From assembly GCF_965228805.1 (NCBI RefSeq), contig NZ_CBDDIE010000003.1:558001-622000 (forward strand): a DNA stretch of 64,000 nt. The letters are read 5' to 3'. This stretch comes from JASBTN01 sp965228805 (lineage in GTDB: Bacteria; Pseudomonadota; Alphaproteobacteria; Rhodobacterales; Rhodobacteraceae). Of the stretch, positions 42,627 through 50,730 are shown in pieces. Position 1 is the stretch's first letter. Each line of letters begins with the position of its first letter. Under the pieces are notes generated by a model. That model ran no database searches and had not been told where the DNA came from. It saw nothing but the letters and a program-made list of their open reading frames with translations. Made by a program: the position numbers and the translations under genes.

Positions 42627-43187
42627 TCAGAAGAAGGTCACACCCTGTTCGGTCACGATCCCGTCCAGCGGCTGATCGGTGGGTTCGATCGGCAGCCCCT
42701 CGGCCTGCTGCGCCGCATAGGCGTAGCCGAAAGCCGGGGTCGCATGCTTGGCGCGCAGACCTTCCAGGGTACGGTCGTAGAACCCTCCGCCATAGCCCAG
42801 GCGGTTGCCCCGCGCATCGAAGGCCACAAGCGGCACCACGACCACTTCGGGCTCCAGGTATTCCTTGACCGCGGGCACATGGGCGCCGAAGGCCCCTTCG
42901 ACCATCTCGCAATCCGGGGTCCACTTGGCGAATTTCAGGGGCATGCCCGCGCCCTCGATCACCGGGATGACGATGGTGGACCAGGCCGACAGCGCCGCCA
43001 TCGCGGGCAGAGGTGTGATTTCCGTGCGGATCGGCATGTAGCCCGCAATCACCTTGCCCTTGAAGGGCATCAGCGCCTCGATCAGATGGGCCACACCGGC
43101 CTGGGCGGCGGCGGGGGAATGCGCCTGTTTGCGGCGGGCAAAGGCGGCCTTGCGGGCCGCGGCCTTCACGTCGGTCAAGTCAGTCAT
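42627..43187 (-). CDS. 5-formyltetrahydrofolate cyclo-ligase
   Basis: A 186-residue ATP-dependent enzyme that recycles 5-formyl-THF to 5,10-methenyl-THF. Motifs are the N-terminal basic helix (AARKAAFARRKQ), GYMPIRTEI for substrate, and the C-terminal VVPLVAFDARGNRLGYGGGFYDRTL (ATP site, second part near residue 132). It starts 7 bases after mgtE on the minus strand. No 6S RNA sequence could be recognised next to it. Confidence 0.93.
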   Translation of the reverse strand: MTDLTDVKAAARKAAFARRKQAHSPAAAQAGVAHLIEALMPFKGKVIAGYMPIRTEITPLPAMAALSAWSTIVIPVIEGAGMPLKFAKWTPDCEMVEGAFGAHVPAVKEYLEPEVVVVPLVAFDARGNRLGYGGGFYDRTLEGLRAKHATPAFGYAYAAQQAEGLPIEPTDQPLDGIVTEQGVTFF

Positions 43188-43194
43188 CTACGCC

Positions 43195-44580
43195 TCACAA
43201 CAGCATGATGGCGGCCAGGCCCAGGAAGGCAAAGAACCCGACCACATCGGTCACCGTGGTCACGAACGCCCCCGAGGCCAGCGCCGGGTCGATATCCAGG
43301 CGTTCCAATACGACGGGAATGACCACGCCTGCCAGCCCGGCCACGACCAGGTTGATCACCATCGCGACACCGATCACCACGCCTAGCAAAGGCGTGCCGA
43401 ACCAGATCACGCCGACCACACCCATCACCACGGCGAAGATCACCCCGTTGACCACGCCCACCAGCACTTCGCGTCGTATCACCCGCCAGAGGTTGGCGGA
43501 GGTCAGGTCTTTCGTCGCCAGCGCGCGCACCGCGACGGTCAGCGACTGCGTGCCCGCATTGCCGCCCATTGAGGCGACGATCGGCATCAAGACCGCCAGC
43601 GCCACGAACTGCGCGATCACCTCATCAAACTGGGCAATCACCAGCGAGGCCAGGATCGAGGTCACCAGGTTTACCGCCAGCCAGGGGAAACGCCGTTTCG
43701 TTGTGCTGATCACCCGGTCCGCAAGCGAGCTTTCCTCGCCCACACCGGCCAGACGCAGGATATCTTCCTCGTGTTCCTCGTCAAGGATCGCCATGGCGTC
43801 GTCAATGGTGATCACACCGACCAGCCGGTCGTTTGAATCGACAACGGGGGCCGAGATCAGGTGATACTGGTTGAACGCATAGGCGACCTCACCCTCGTCC
43901 TGCAGCACGGGAATGGTGCGGAAACTGTCCTCGGTCAGATCCTTCAGCGGCACCTCGCGCGGGCTGCCCATGATCCGGCCCAGCGTGACATAGCCCGTCG
44001 GCCGCATGCGCGGGTCGATCAGGATCACGTGGTAGAACTGCTCCGGCAGGTCGTCCTCGGACCGCATGTAGTCGATCGCCTGGCCCACATCCCAGTGTTC
44101 AGGCGCCACCACCAGCTCGCGCTGCATCAGACGACCCGCGGAGTCCTCGGGATAGGACAGCGACTGTTCGACCACCACCCGGTCATCGTCGTCCAGCGCG
44201 TCAAGCACCGCCTCGGTCTGCGGCTCGTCCAGGTCCTCGATCAAGTCGACGACATCGTCGGTTTCCAGGTCACGCACCGCCTCGGCCAGGACCTCGGGCG
44301 ACATTTCGGCGACGATTTCCTCGCGGATGCTTTCGTCGAGTTCCGACAGGATCTCGCCGTCCATCTCGATGCCATAGAGCTGCACCATCTCGGTCCGCTG
44401 GCGCGGGTCGAGCTGCTCCATGAGGTCGGCGATGTCAGCGGGGTGGAGCGGGTCCAGAACGTCAGCCAGGCCAATGGCGTCGCCTGCCTTCAGCGCGGCC
44501 AAAACCGGCTGAAACACGTCGTTGTCGAGTTCGTAGTCACCTTCTTCCAGGAGGTCATCGGTCATGTTTTCATCAAGCAT
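43195..44580 (-). CDS. mgtE: Magnesium transporter MgtE
   Basis: A 461-residue Mg2+ channel. The acidic, superhelical N domain (about 20-140, PLHPADIADLMEQLDPRQR), two CBS domains (about 150-270, with IIDPRMRPTGYV-like and DSNDRLVGVITIDD) and a five-helix membrane domain (about 300-461, with MGGNAGTQSL) are all present. The cytosolic domains close the pore when magnesium is high. ATG 44580 has AAGGAGGG 6 bases upstream. It heads the mgtE, cyclo-ligase, ymdB, DMT operon and is divergent from guaD. Confidence 0.95.
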   Translation of the reverse strand: MLDENMTDDLLEEGDYELDNDVFQPVLAALKAGDAIGLADVLDPLHPADIADLMEQLDPRQRTEMVQLYGIEMDGEILSELDESIREEIVAEMSPEVLAEAVRDLETDDVVDLIEDLDEPQTEAVLDALDDDDRVVVEQSLSYPEDSAGRLMQRELVVAPEHWDVGQAIDYMRSEDDLPEQFYHVILIDPRMRPTGYVTLGRIMGSPREVPLKDLTEDSFRTIPVLQDEGEVAYAFNQYHLISAPVVDSNDRLVGVITIDDAMAILDEEHEEDILRLAGVGEESSLADRVISTTKRRFPWLAVNLVTSILASLVIAQFDEVIAQFVALAVLMPIVASMGGNAGTQSLTVAVRALATKDLTSANLWRVIRREVLVGVVNGVIFAVVMGVVGVIWFGTPLLGVVIGVAMVINLVVAGLAGVVIPVVLERLDIDPALASGAFVTTVTDVVGFFAFLGLAAIMLL

Positions 44581-44704
44581 GGCGCCCTCCTTGGTGTTGG
44601 GCCGGACCATAGGGCAGGCGCGCGCGGATTGGAACCGGTCAAAGATATTGCGCGGCGGATTTTGCCCGCCTAGGCTGGGTGCCGGTTTGACTGAAAGGCG
44701 CGAC

Positions 44705-45991
44705 ATGAAGCTGATCCTGGGCCAGGTGCTGACATTCACGGGCGATCCGTTCCATGCGCCGATCGACGAGGTGGTGCGCCACGAGCGGCACGGCGCGGTG
44801 GCCGTGGAGGCGGGAAAGATCGTGGCCATTGGCCCGGCGGACGACCTGCGCGCAGCCCATCCGGGCGCCGAGGTCACGGATTACGGTGACGCCCTGATCA
44901 GCGCGGGCTTTATCGACACCCATGTGCATTACCCGCAAACCGCCATCATCGCGAGCTGGGGCAAACGGCTGATCGACTGGCTGAACACCTATACGTTCCC
45001 CGAGGAGATCAGCTTTGCCGACCCCGCTCATGCGGCCGAGATCGCCAAGACCTATTTCGATCTGGTGACGGCGAACGGCACCACCACCACGGTCAGCTAC
45101 TGCACCATCCATCCTGAAAGCGTAGACGCCTATTTCTCCGAAGCCGCCCGACGGGGCCTGCGTGTGCTGGGCGGCAAGACCTGCATGGATCGCAACGCCC
45201 CCGACGGGCTGCGCGACACCGCGCAATCGGCCCATGACGACAGCAAGCGGTTGTTGGAGCATTGGCATGGGCGGGGCCGGGCGGGATACGTGATCACGCC
45301 ACGTTTTGCGCCGACTTCGACGCCCGAACAGCTCTCCGCCCTCGGCGCACTCTGGCAGGAACACCCGGACTGCCTGATGCAGACCCATATCAGCGAACAA
45401 CACGAGGAAATCGCTTGGGTGGCCGACCTGTTCCCGCAGGCGCGCGATTATCTGGATGTCTACGAGCAGTTCGGCCTCGCGGGCCCCGGCGCGCTGATGG
45501 GCCACGCGATCCACCTGACCGACCGTGAACGCGACCGGCTGAAGGAGCTGGACGCGAGCCTGATCCACTGCCCGACTTCGAACACCTTCATCGGCTCGGG
45601 GCTTTTCGACATGGAAGGGCTGATGGCCCAGGGCCAGCGCATCGGCCTGGCCACGGACACCGGCGGCGGATCGAGCTTTTCCATGCTGCGCACCATGGCC
45701 GCCGCCTATGAGGTCGCCCACCTGCGCGGTGCCTCGCTGCATCCGGCGCAGCTGTGGTGGCTGGCAACCGCAGGCTCGGCCCGGGCAATCCGGATGGAGG
45801 ATCGCATCGGCACAATCGCCCCGGGCATGGAGGCGGACCTGGTGGTGATCGACCTCAAATCCACCCCGGCCATCGCCCAGCGCGCGGCACGGGCCGAAAG
45901 CCTGTGGGAGGCCATCTTCCCCACCATCATGATGGGTGACGACCGCGCGGTGCAGGCGGTCTGGGCCAATGGCGAGAGGCTGATCGGGTGA
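44705..45991 (+). CDS. guaD: Guanine deaminase
   Basis: A 428-residue amidohydrolase that turns guanine into xanthine and ammonia. Zinc ligands are visible in DTHVHYPQTAIIASWGK (near residue 75), QTHISEQHEE (near 230), GHAIHLTD (near 265) and the Asp in LATDTGGGSSFSM (near 318). The TFPEE and CMDRNAPDGL segments are typical of GuaD. It is divergent from mgtE, and its stop is 8 bases from a family A repeat. Confidence 0.94.
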   Translation: MKLILGQVLTFTGDPFHAPIDEVVRHERHGAVAVEAGKIVAIGPADDLRAAHPGAEVTDYGDALISAGFIDTHVHYPQTAIIASWGKRLIDWLNTYTFPEEISFADPAHAAEIAKTYFDLVTANGTTTTVSYCTIHPESVDAYFSEAARRGLRVLGGKTCMDRNAPDGLRDTAQSAHDDSKRLLEHWHGRGRAGYVITPRFAPTSTPEQLSALGALWQEHPDCLMQTHISEQHEEIAWVADLFPQARDYLDVYEQFGLAGPGALMGHAIHLTDRERDRLKELDASLIHCPTSNTFIGSGLFDMEGLMAQGQRIGLATDTGGGSSFSMLRTMAAAYEVAHLRGASLHPAQLWWLATAGSARAIRMEDRIGTIAPGMEADLVVIDLKSTPAIAQRAARAESLWEAIFPTIMMGDDRAVQAVWANGERLIG

Positions 45992-45999
45992 CGCCCGAC

Positions 46000-46088
46000 C
46001 CGTCCCGGCGGGGGCGGGGGGCGGGGGGGTGGCACCTGGCCCGCAACAGGAGCTGCCCCATCAAGGGCGGGAGCCGCCGCCGGGACGG
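46000..46088 (+). repeat. Family A stem-bracketed element, copy 4 (diverged)
   Basis: CCGTCCCGGCGG (46000-46011) is exactly complementary to 46077-46088. The inner tracts have drifted (a long G run then GGTGG on the left, AGGGCGGGAGCC on the right), so this is the least conserved copy. It begins 8 bases after the guaD stop, in a 278-base gap before the membrane-protein array. Confidence 0.7.
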
Positions 46089-46110
46089 CCGCATCACCAG
46101 CAACTATCCA

Positions 46111-46161
46111 GAATTGTTAAATAATTTTCACCCGTGCGCTGGACAAGGGGGCTTTGCCCCC
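46111..46161. repeat. Family E: AT palindrome beside a G5/C5 hairpin
   Basis: AATTGTTAAATAATT (46112-46126) is a near-perfect palindrome in very GC-rich surroundings. After CACCCGTGCGCTGGACAA comes GGGGG-CTTTG-CCCCC (46147-46161). The same order (AT palindrome, GCTGGA, G run) occurs at 53758-53790. The remaining 108 bases of this gap, to 46269, show no gene or further repeat that I can support. Confidence 0.6.
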
Positions 46162-46269
46162 GGTTGGGCCGTAGCCAGCGCTGCGCGCAGGTCCGGGCAA
46201 TCTCAATGAGCCGGTTGCCTCCATCCCCGATGGACCTATCATGCGCGTTCCCCGACACTGGACACGCCC

Positions 46270-46770
46270 ATGCCCCAACTGCCCGACCACTTCCTCGACA
46301 CCGACGAAACCCTGCTCTGGACCGGGCGGGTCGAGATGTCGCTTCTGATCCGTCGCCAGCTCAGGCGCGTGGCCTGGGGAGCAGCCCTGTCCGCCGTCCT
46401 GGCCGTGGTGATCCTGCTTTTCACCCGCCAGCCAGGCCTGATCCTGGTGCCCATCCTGATCGTACCCAGCCAGCTGGTCGCCCAGGGCATTGCCCGCCGT
46501 GCCCGCGAGCGGGATTTCTATTTCCTCACCGACCAACGCGTCGGCATCTGGGCACCGCCCACCGGCCCCGCCGCCCGGATCGCGGGGATGGAGGATGTGG
46601 CTGCGGGCAGCCTGACCCTGCCGCTCGACGCCCTCGACCGGGTCGAGATCACCCCGCACGGCCTGACCCTGCACCCGACCTCCGGGCCGGGCCACCTGCC
46701 CATCCACCTGACCGATTTGTCCGATCCGCAGGCCCTGGCCGCAGAAATCGACCAAGCCCGCCCGGCCTGA
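46270..46770 (+). CDS. Small membrane protein of the LLW-R/TDxR array, member 1
   Basis: A 166-residue protein, first of five neighbours with one plan: a short N-terminal motif (here DETLLWTGRVE, residues 12-22), two membrane helices (about 34-50 and 53-70), then a cytosolic beta-rich domain starting FYFLTDQRVGIW. The last part resembles a bacterial PH-like domain, but this is a pattern judgement. Function is unknown. It is followed after 91 bases by member 2. Confidence 0.75.
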   Translation: MPQLPDHFLDTDETLLWTGRVEMSLLIRRQLRRVAWGAALSAVLAVVILLFTRQPGLILVPILIVPSQLVAQGIARRARERDFYFLTDQRVGIWAPPTGPAARIAGMEDVAAGSLTLPLDALDRVEITPHGLTLHPTSGPGHLPIHLTDLSDPQALAAEIDQARPA

Positions 46771-46861
46771 CCCTGCGACCCGAGGCCACAAGCGCGCCGC
46801 GGGATTTGATCCGCCCGCCGCTTTCGCCTATCTGGAACCGGTATACAAACGAGGCCTCACC

Positions 46862-47284
46862 ATGACCGACACCCCCAACCTGGAGCCGGGAGAGACGCTC
46901 CTTGCCTCCTTCAGCGGCAATCGCACGACCTATATCAAGGAACACGTGATGCTGGCCGCGCTCGGCTCGGTGCTGATGTCGGGAGTGCTGGTCTACATGG
47001 GCAATCCGCACGCCTGGACCGGCGTCGTGGGCGCGGTGGGCGCCATTGCTGTGCGCGGCTTCTACGTCGCGAAGGAACAGCTCGGGTTCACCTGGCACCT
47101 GACCGACCGCCGCCTGATCGGCCCCGGCGAGCGCTCGATCAGCCTGACGAATGTGGACAAGGTGAACACGATCTTCTCGGCCGCCCAGGTGGTCACCCGC
47201 ACCGGCGACAAGTACCTCCTGAAATACCAGGAAGACACCGCCCGCACCAAGGCCGAGATCGAGCGCGCCGCGGCCGCCGCTTAA
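46862..47284 (+). CDS. Array member 2, bacterial PH-like membrane protein
   Basis: A 140-residue protein. The N-terminal motif is EPGETLLASFSGNR, two hydrophobic helices follow (about 29-45 and 51-66), then FTWHLTDRRLIGPGERSISL and DKVNTIFSAAQVV, the clearest bacterial PH-like (bPH_2 type) domain of the set. It is the shortest of the five and ends in an alanine-rich helix. ATG 46862 is preceded by a weak purine-rich site. A likely cotranscribed gene starts 50 bases later. Confidence 0.75.
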   Translation: MTDTPNLEPGETLLASFSGNRTTYIKEHVMLAALGSVLMSGVLVYMGNPHAWTGVVGAVGAIAVRGFYVAKEQLGFTWHLTDRRLIGPGERSISLTNVDKVNTIFSAAQVVTRTGDKYLLKYQEDTARTKAEIERAAAAA

Positions 47285-47334
47285 AAGGAGTGGCTTGGCG
47301 GGCCCCGCTGCAGATTTCGCTTGGTAGTTCCCGA

Positions 47335-47577
47335 ATGCACCGTTTTCTTTTTGACTTTGAGAACTTCTTGAACGACCTTCCCGTCACCGCGATATTGCTG
47401 GCGGTGGCAGGATATGTCTGTGCCTTTCTTGCGGTGATCATTGCAACTCAGTCCCACCCCGAACGAGCGACAGAATGGGCCGTCGCCCTGTTGAGCGTAC
47501 TCACATTCTGGTCGGTCTGGACTGGCATTCCTATCGTGCGGTATCTGCACAAGCGCTTTCAAGGGCCCAAGCGATGA
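47335..47577 (+). CDS. Small two-helix membrane protein inside the array
   Basis: An 80-residue protein starting MHRFLFDFENFLNDLPV, with helices at about 17-38 and 48-66 and a basic end (YLHKRFQGPKR). It lacks both array motifs, and its bases look less GC-rich than its neighbours. The stop overlaps the start of member 3 by ATGA, and this is the main reason to accept it as a gene. A GTG at 47290 would give a longer form but sits on top of its ribosome site. Function is unknown. Confidence 0.6.
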   Translation: MHRFLFDFENFLNDLPVTAILLAVAGYVCAFLAVIIATQSHPERATEWAVALLSVLTFWSVWTGIPIVRYLHKRFQGPKR

Positions 47578-48173
47578 CCCAATCCGGCCATATCACCCGG
47601 CTGACGCTGGAGGACCCGGACGCCTGGGCCGCGCTTCTGGATCCGGGCGAGGATATCCTATGGCAAGGCCGCCCGGCCCTGCCCCGCCTGCCCGGGCTGA
47701 ACCGGAGCATCTGGACCGTGGTCGGTGTTCTGTCCCTGCCCCTGGCGCTGATCATTGCCATCTTTGCCCTTGTTCCGGACGCAACCACGCGCGGGGTTCT
47801 GGGCGCGGGTTCGGGCGTGGCCCTTGGCCTGGCAGGCTGGTGGGTGATCCGGGCCATCCGCATGAACCGCACCATGCTTTACACCGTCACCACCCACCGC
47901 GCGATCATTTCGCGCGCACCGCTGGGTGGCACCGGCTGGGTCAACAGCGACAGCTGGGACATCACCTCTGACATGCCTCTGCATCTGATCGAGGGACCGG
48001 ACGTCGCGGCAATCCATTTCGCCTCCCGCGAGGTCTGGGATGGCGGCCACATGCGCAGCGAACCCGTAGGCTTCCTGCGCCTGGCGGATCCCACCACCGT
48101 TCTGGCCGCCCTGCGCCAGGCCCAATCGCTTGACAGGGTGCGCAGGGACGCGGTGGAATGCCAACATATTTGA
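47574..48173 (+). CDS. Array member 3, small membrane protein
   Basis: A 199-residue protein with the common plan: LDPGEDILWQGRPALPRLPG (residues 22-41), two helices (about 47-66 and 75-95), then LYTVTTHRAIISRAPLGG. A loop and a final segment (SEPVGFLRLADPTTVLAALRQA) follow and are close to the ending of member 4 (VPVGFERIADGDAVYRHLRKI), so 3 and 4 are true paralogues. It overlaps the small gene before it by 4 bases. Function is unknown. Confidence 0.78.
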   Translation: MTQSGHITRLTLEDPDAWAALLDPGEDILWQGRPALPRLPGLNRSIWTVVGVLSLPLALIIAIFALVPDATTRGVLGAGSGVALGLAGWWVIRAIRMNRTMLYTVTTHRAIISRAPLGGTGWVNSDSWDITSDMPLHLIEGPDVAAIHFASREVWDGGHMRSEPVGFLRLADPTTVLAALRQAQSLDRVRRDAVECQHI

Positions 48174-48186
48174 AAGGGTCCGATTT

Positions 48187-48750
48187 ATGACCGCAGGACA
48201 TTCAACCTCGAACAGCCCGACACCGACCGGCTGGGAAGGCATCCTGGACGAGGGCGAGACAGTGCTTTGGCAAGGCCGCCCCGATCCCCGCGTCGTGTTT
48301 CGCATCGAAAAGGCGTTCCAATTCATCTTCGGCCTGTTCTTTGCAGGTTTTGCGCTGTTCTGGATGGTGATGGCCAGCCAGGCGGGTGGGGTTTTCTGGA
48401 TGTTCGGGCTGATCCACTTCAGCGCGGGCATCGCGATCAGCTTCGGCGCGATCTTCTGGGACGCCTACCGCCGCCGCCACACCTGGTACACGCTGACCGA
48501 CCGCCGCGCCTTCATCGCCACCGACATGCCATTGAGGGGGCGCAAGCTGCAAAGCTATCCGATCGACGGCGCAACCCCGCTTGAGTTCAGCCCCGGCCCG
48601 CTGGCCACGATCACCTTCGCCAGCGAGGTCCGGCGCGGCAACAAGGGCCGCCGCTATAGCGTACCTGTGGGGTTTGAACGTATTGCGGACGGCGACGCGG
48701 TCTACCGCCACCTGCGCAAGATTCAGGAGGCACGCAGTGATGCAAAGTGA
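48187..48750 (+). CDS. Array member 4, small membrane protein
   Basis: A 187-residue protein with the best form of the shared motif, LDEGETVLWQGRPDPRVVFR (residues 20-39). Helices lie at about 45-67 and 73-94, followed by TWYTLTDRRAFIATDMPLRG and a C-terminal VGFERIADGDAVYRHL. From memory, relatives are sometimes labelled 'aspartate carbamoyltransferase' in databases, which looks like a neighbourhood error; no such motif is present. It begins 13 bases after member 3 and overlaps member 5. Confidence 0.8.
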   Translation: MTAGHSTSNSPTPTGWEGILDEGETVLWQGRPDPRVVFRIEKAFQFIFGLFFAGFALFWMVMASQAGGVFWMFGLIHFSAGIAISFGAIFWDAYRRRHTWYTLTDRRAFIATDMPLRGRKLQSYPIDGATPLEFSPGPLATITFASEVRRGNKGRRYSVPVGFERIADGDAVYRHLRKIQEARSDAK

Positions 48751-49366
48751 GCTGATGCAGCCGGGCGAGGCGGTTCTGTGGCGGCGGGAGTTGCCTGTGT
48801 CACCCACCAATGAACGCGGTTGGCACCTGTTGAATGTCGCGCTATTCGCCTTGCTCGCGTCGATGCAACTGCTCGAAACCGGTCGGCTTTCCTCGGCCTT
48901 AGAAGGGGCACCACGGGAAACCTTCCTGCTGCTCATCCTGCCGACGGTGGCTCTCAGCGTTCATCTGATCCCCTGGATCCGGGACCGATGGCTGGTTAGA
49001 TCCGCTCTGATCGCATCACTGATCCATGTGCTTTTTCTGTTCGGCGCATTTGTACCCCCCTTCCAGCCCAGCCTGGCTGCGTTCAGCGGGATCTCCCTAA
49101 TCCTAGGTGGTGTTCTTTCCGCTCCGGCGCGGGGAGGGAACACCAAGGCGGCCGGAGCCCTGCACCTGACCGATCGGGATGCACATTGGCTCATGCCCGG
49201 CAAACGCTCACGCTTCGCACCGTGGCAAGAGATTACCACCCGTTATATCCTGGGTCGGCTCTCCTTGACCGGCTACCCGAGCGCAAAGAAGACCTTCACG
49301 GTGGAGCTGTCCCTCTCCCCGGAGGACCATGATCGGTTGCAACAGGCCATCAGCCGGAAAATCTGA
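48740..49366 (+). CDS. Array member 5, small membrane protein
   Basis: A 208-residue protein. The N-terminal motif is MQPGEAVLWRRELPVSP, weaker than in members 3 and 4. Four hydrophobic stretches (about 28-40, 58-74, 83-100, 104-125) replace the usual two, followed by LHLTDRDAHWLMPGKR. ATG 48740 has CAGGAGG 9 bases upstream; GTG 48737 is an alternative. It overlaps member 4 by 11 bases, so the two are coupled. The dihydroorotase-like gene begins 81 bases later. Confidence 0.75.
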   Translation: MQSELMQPGEAVLWRRELPVSPTNERGWHLLNVALFALLASMQLLETGRLSSALEGAPRETFLLLILPTVALSVHLIPWIRDRWLVRSALIASLIHVLFLFGAFVPPFQPSLAAFSGISLILGGVLSAPARGGNTKAAGALHLTDRDAHWLMPGKRSRFAPWQEITTRYILGRLSLTGYPSAKKTFTVELSLSPEDHDRLQQAISRKI

Positions 49367-49447
49367 GGCACCATAGACCCTTCCCGCCCGACGCAAACCA
49401 TGGCAAACAGGCGCGCAACGCAAGATGCTGCTGCGAAGGACGCGCCC

Positions 49448-50719
49448 ATGACCACGACCATGATCACCACCTTCACCAACGCCCGCCTGATCAACCCGGA
49501 AACCGGCACGGATGAGATCGGCAGCCTGACCATCGAGGGCGGCGTGATCACCGCGTTGAACGGGGCCGAACAAGGCGACGTGATCGACTGCAACGGCAAA
49601 TGCCTTGCCCCCGGGATCGTCGACATGGGCGTGAAGATCGGCGAACCGGGCGAGCGCCACAAGGAAAGCTTCCGCACAGCAGGCGCGGCGGCGGCGGCCG
49701 GCGGCGTCACCACCATGGTCATTCGCCCCGACACCACCCCAGCCGTGGACACGCCCGAAACGCTGGAGTTCGTCACCCGCCGCGCAGGCCAGACTGCGCC
49801 GGTGAACGTACACTCCATGGCCGCCCTGACCAAAGGCCGCGAAGGGCGTGAGATGGTCGAGGTCGGTTTCTTGCAGGACGCAGGCGCGGTAGCCTTTACC
49901 GACTGCGACCATGTGATCCAGAACCCCAAGACCTTTGCCCGCGCCATGACCTATGCCAAGTCTCTGGGCGCACTGGTCGTGGCCCACCCGCAGGACCCGA
50001 CCTTGTCGGACGGGGCCGCCGTGACCTCCGGCAAGTTTGCCTCTCTGCGCGGCCTGCCTGCCGTGTCGCCGATGGCGGAACGCATGGGGCTGGAACGCGA
50101 TCTGGCGCTGGTCGAAATGACGGGTGCGTCCTATCACGCCGACAGCCTGTCCTCAGCCACGGCCCTGCCAGTGCTGGAACGCGCCAAAGCCGCCGGGTTG
50201 GATGTCACCGCCGGGGTCAACATCCACCACCTGACCCTGAACGAGCTGGACGTGGGCGATTATCGCACCTTCTTTAAACTCAAACCGCCGCTGCGCAGCG
50301 AAGATGACCGCCTGGCCATGGTCGAGGCCGTGGCCTCCGGCCTGATCGACGTGGTCTGCTCCATGCACACGCCGCAGGACGAGGAAAGCAAACGCCTGCC
50401 CTTCGAAGAGGCCGCTTCCGGCGCCGTGGCCCTGGAAACCCTTCTGCCCGCCGCCATGCGCCTGGTGCACGCCGACCTGATCGACCTGCCCACGCTCTGG
50501 CGCGCCATGTCGCTGAACCCAGCGAGCCGTCTGGGCCTGCCCGGTGGCCGCCTGGCCGAAGGGGCGCCTGCCGACCTGGTGCTGTTCGACCCGGACGCGC
50601 CCTTCGTTCTGGACCGGTTCGCGCTCAACTCGAAGTCCAAGAACACGCCCTTCGACGGCGCTCGCATGGAAGGCCGCGTCCTGGGCACCTGGGTCACGGG
50701 CTCCCGCGTTTTCGGCTGA
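49448..50719 (+). CDS. Dihydroorotase-like protein lacking metal ligands (PyrX type)
   Basis: A 423-residue member of the dihydroorotase family by overall pattern (LAPGIVDMG...EPGERHKESF, FFKLKPPLRSEDDR, IDVVCSMHTPQDEE). The zinc pair normally written DxHVHxREPG reads D-M-G-V-K-I-G-E-P-G here, so both His are replaced (G61, K63). The usual TDHAPH reads CSMHTPQ, so the catalytic Asp is M306. It is therefore unlikely to be active and resembles the non-catalytic PyrX/pyrC' chains that support PyrB. PlsY follows after 190 bases. Confidence 0.85.
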   Translation: MTTTMITTFTNARLINPETGTDEIGSLTIEGGVITALNGAEQGDVIDCNGKCLAPGIVDMGVKIGEPGERHKESFRTAGAAAAAGGVTTMVIRPDTTPAVDTPETLEFVTRRAGQTAPVNVHSMAALTKGREGREMVEVGFLQDAGAVAFTDCDHVIQNPKTFARAMTYAKSLGALVVAHPQDPTLSDGAAVTSGKFASLRGLPAVSPMAERMGLERDLALVEMTGASYHADSLSSATALPVLERAKAAGLDVTAGVNIHHLTLNELDVGDYRTFFKLKPPLRSEDDRLAMVEAVASGLIDVVCSMHTPQDEESKRLPFEEAASGAVALETLLPAAMRLVHADLIDLPTLWRAMSLNPASRLGLPGGRLAEGAPADLVLFDPDAPFVLDRFALNSKSKNTPFDGARMEGRVLGTWVTGSRVFG

Positions 50720-50730
50720 CCTCCCCTCTT

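Noticed and set aside
44581..44704. Magnesium riboswitch upstream of mgtE
   Set aside because: The divergent gap is only 124 bases and holds no long structured leader that I can recognise.
48187..48750. Possible 'aspartate carbamoyltransferase' label for the array proteins
   Set aside because: No STRT or HPTQ motif is present; the true pyrB is at 34111. The label would come only from neighbourhood.
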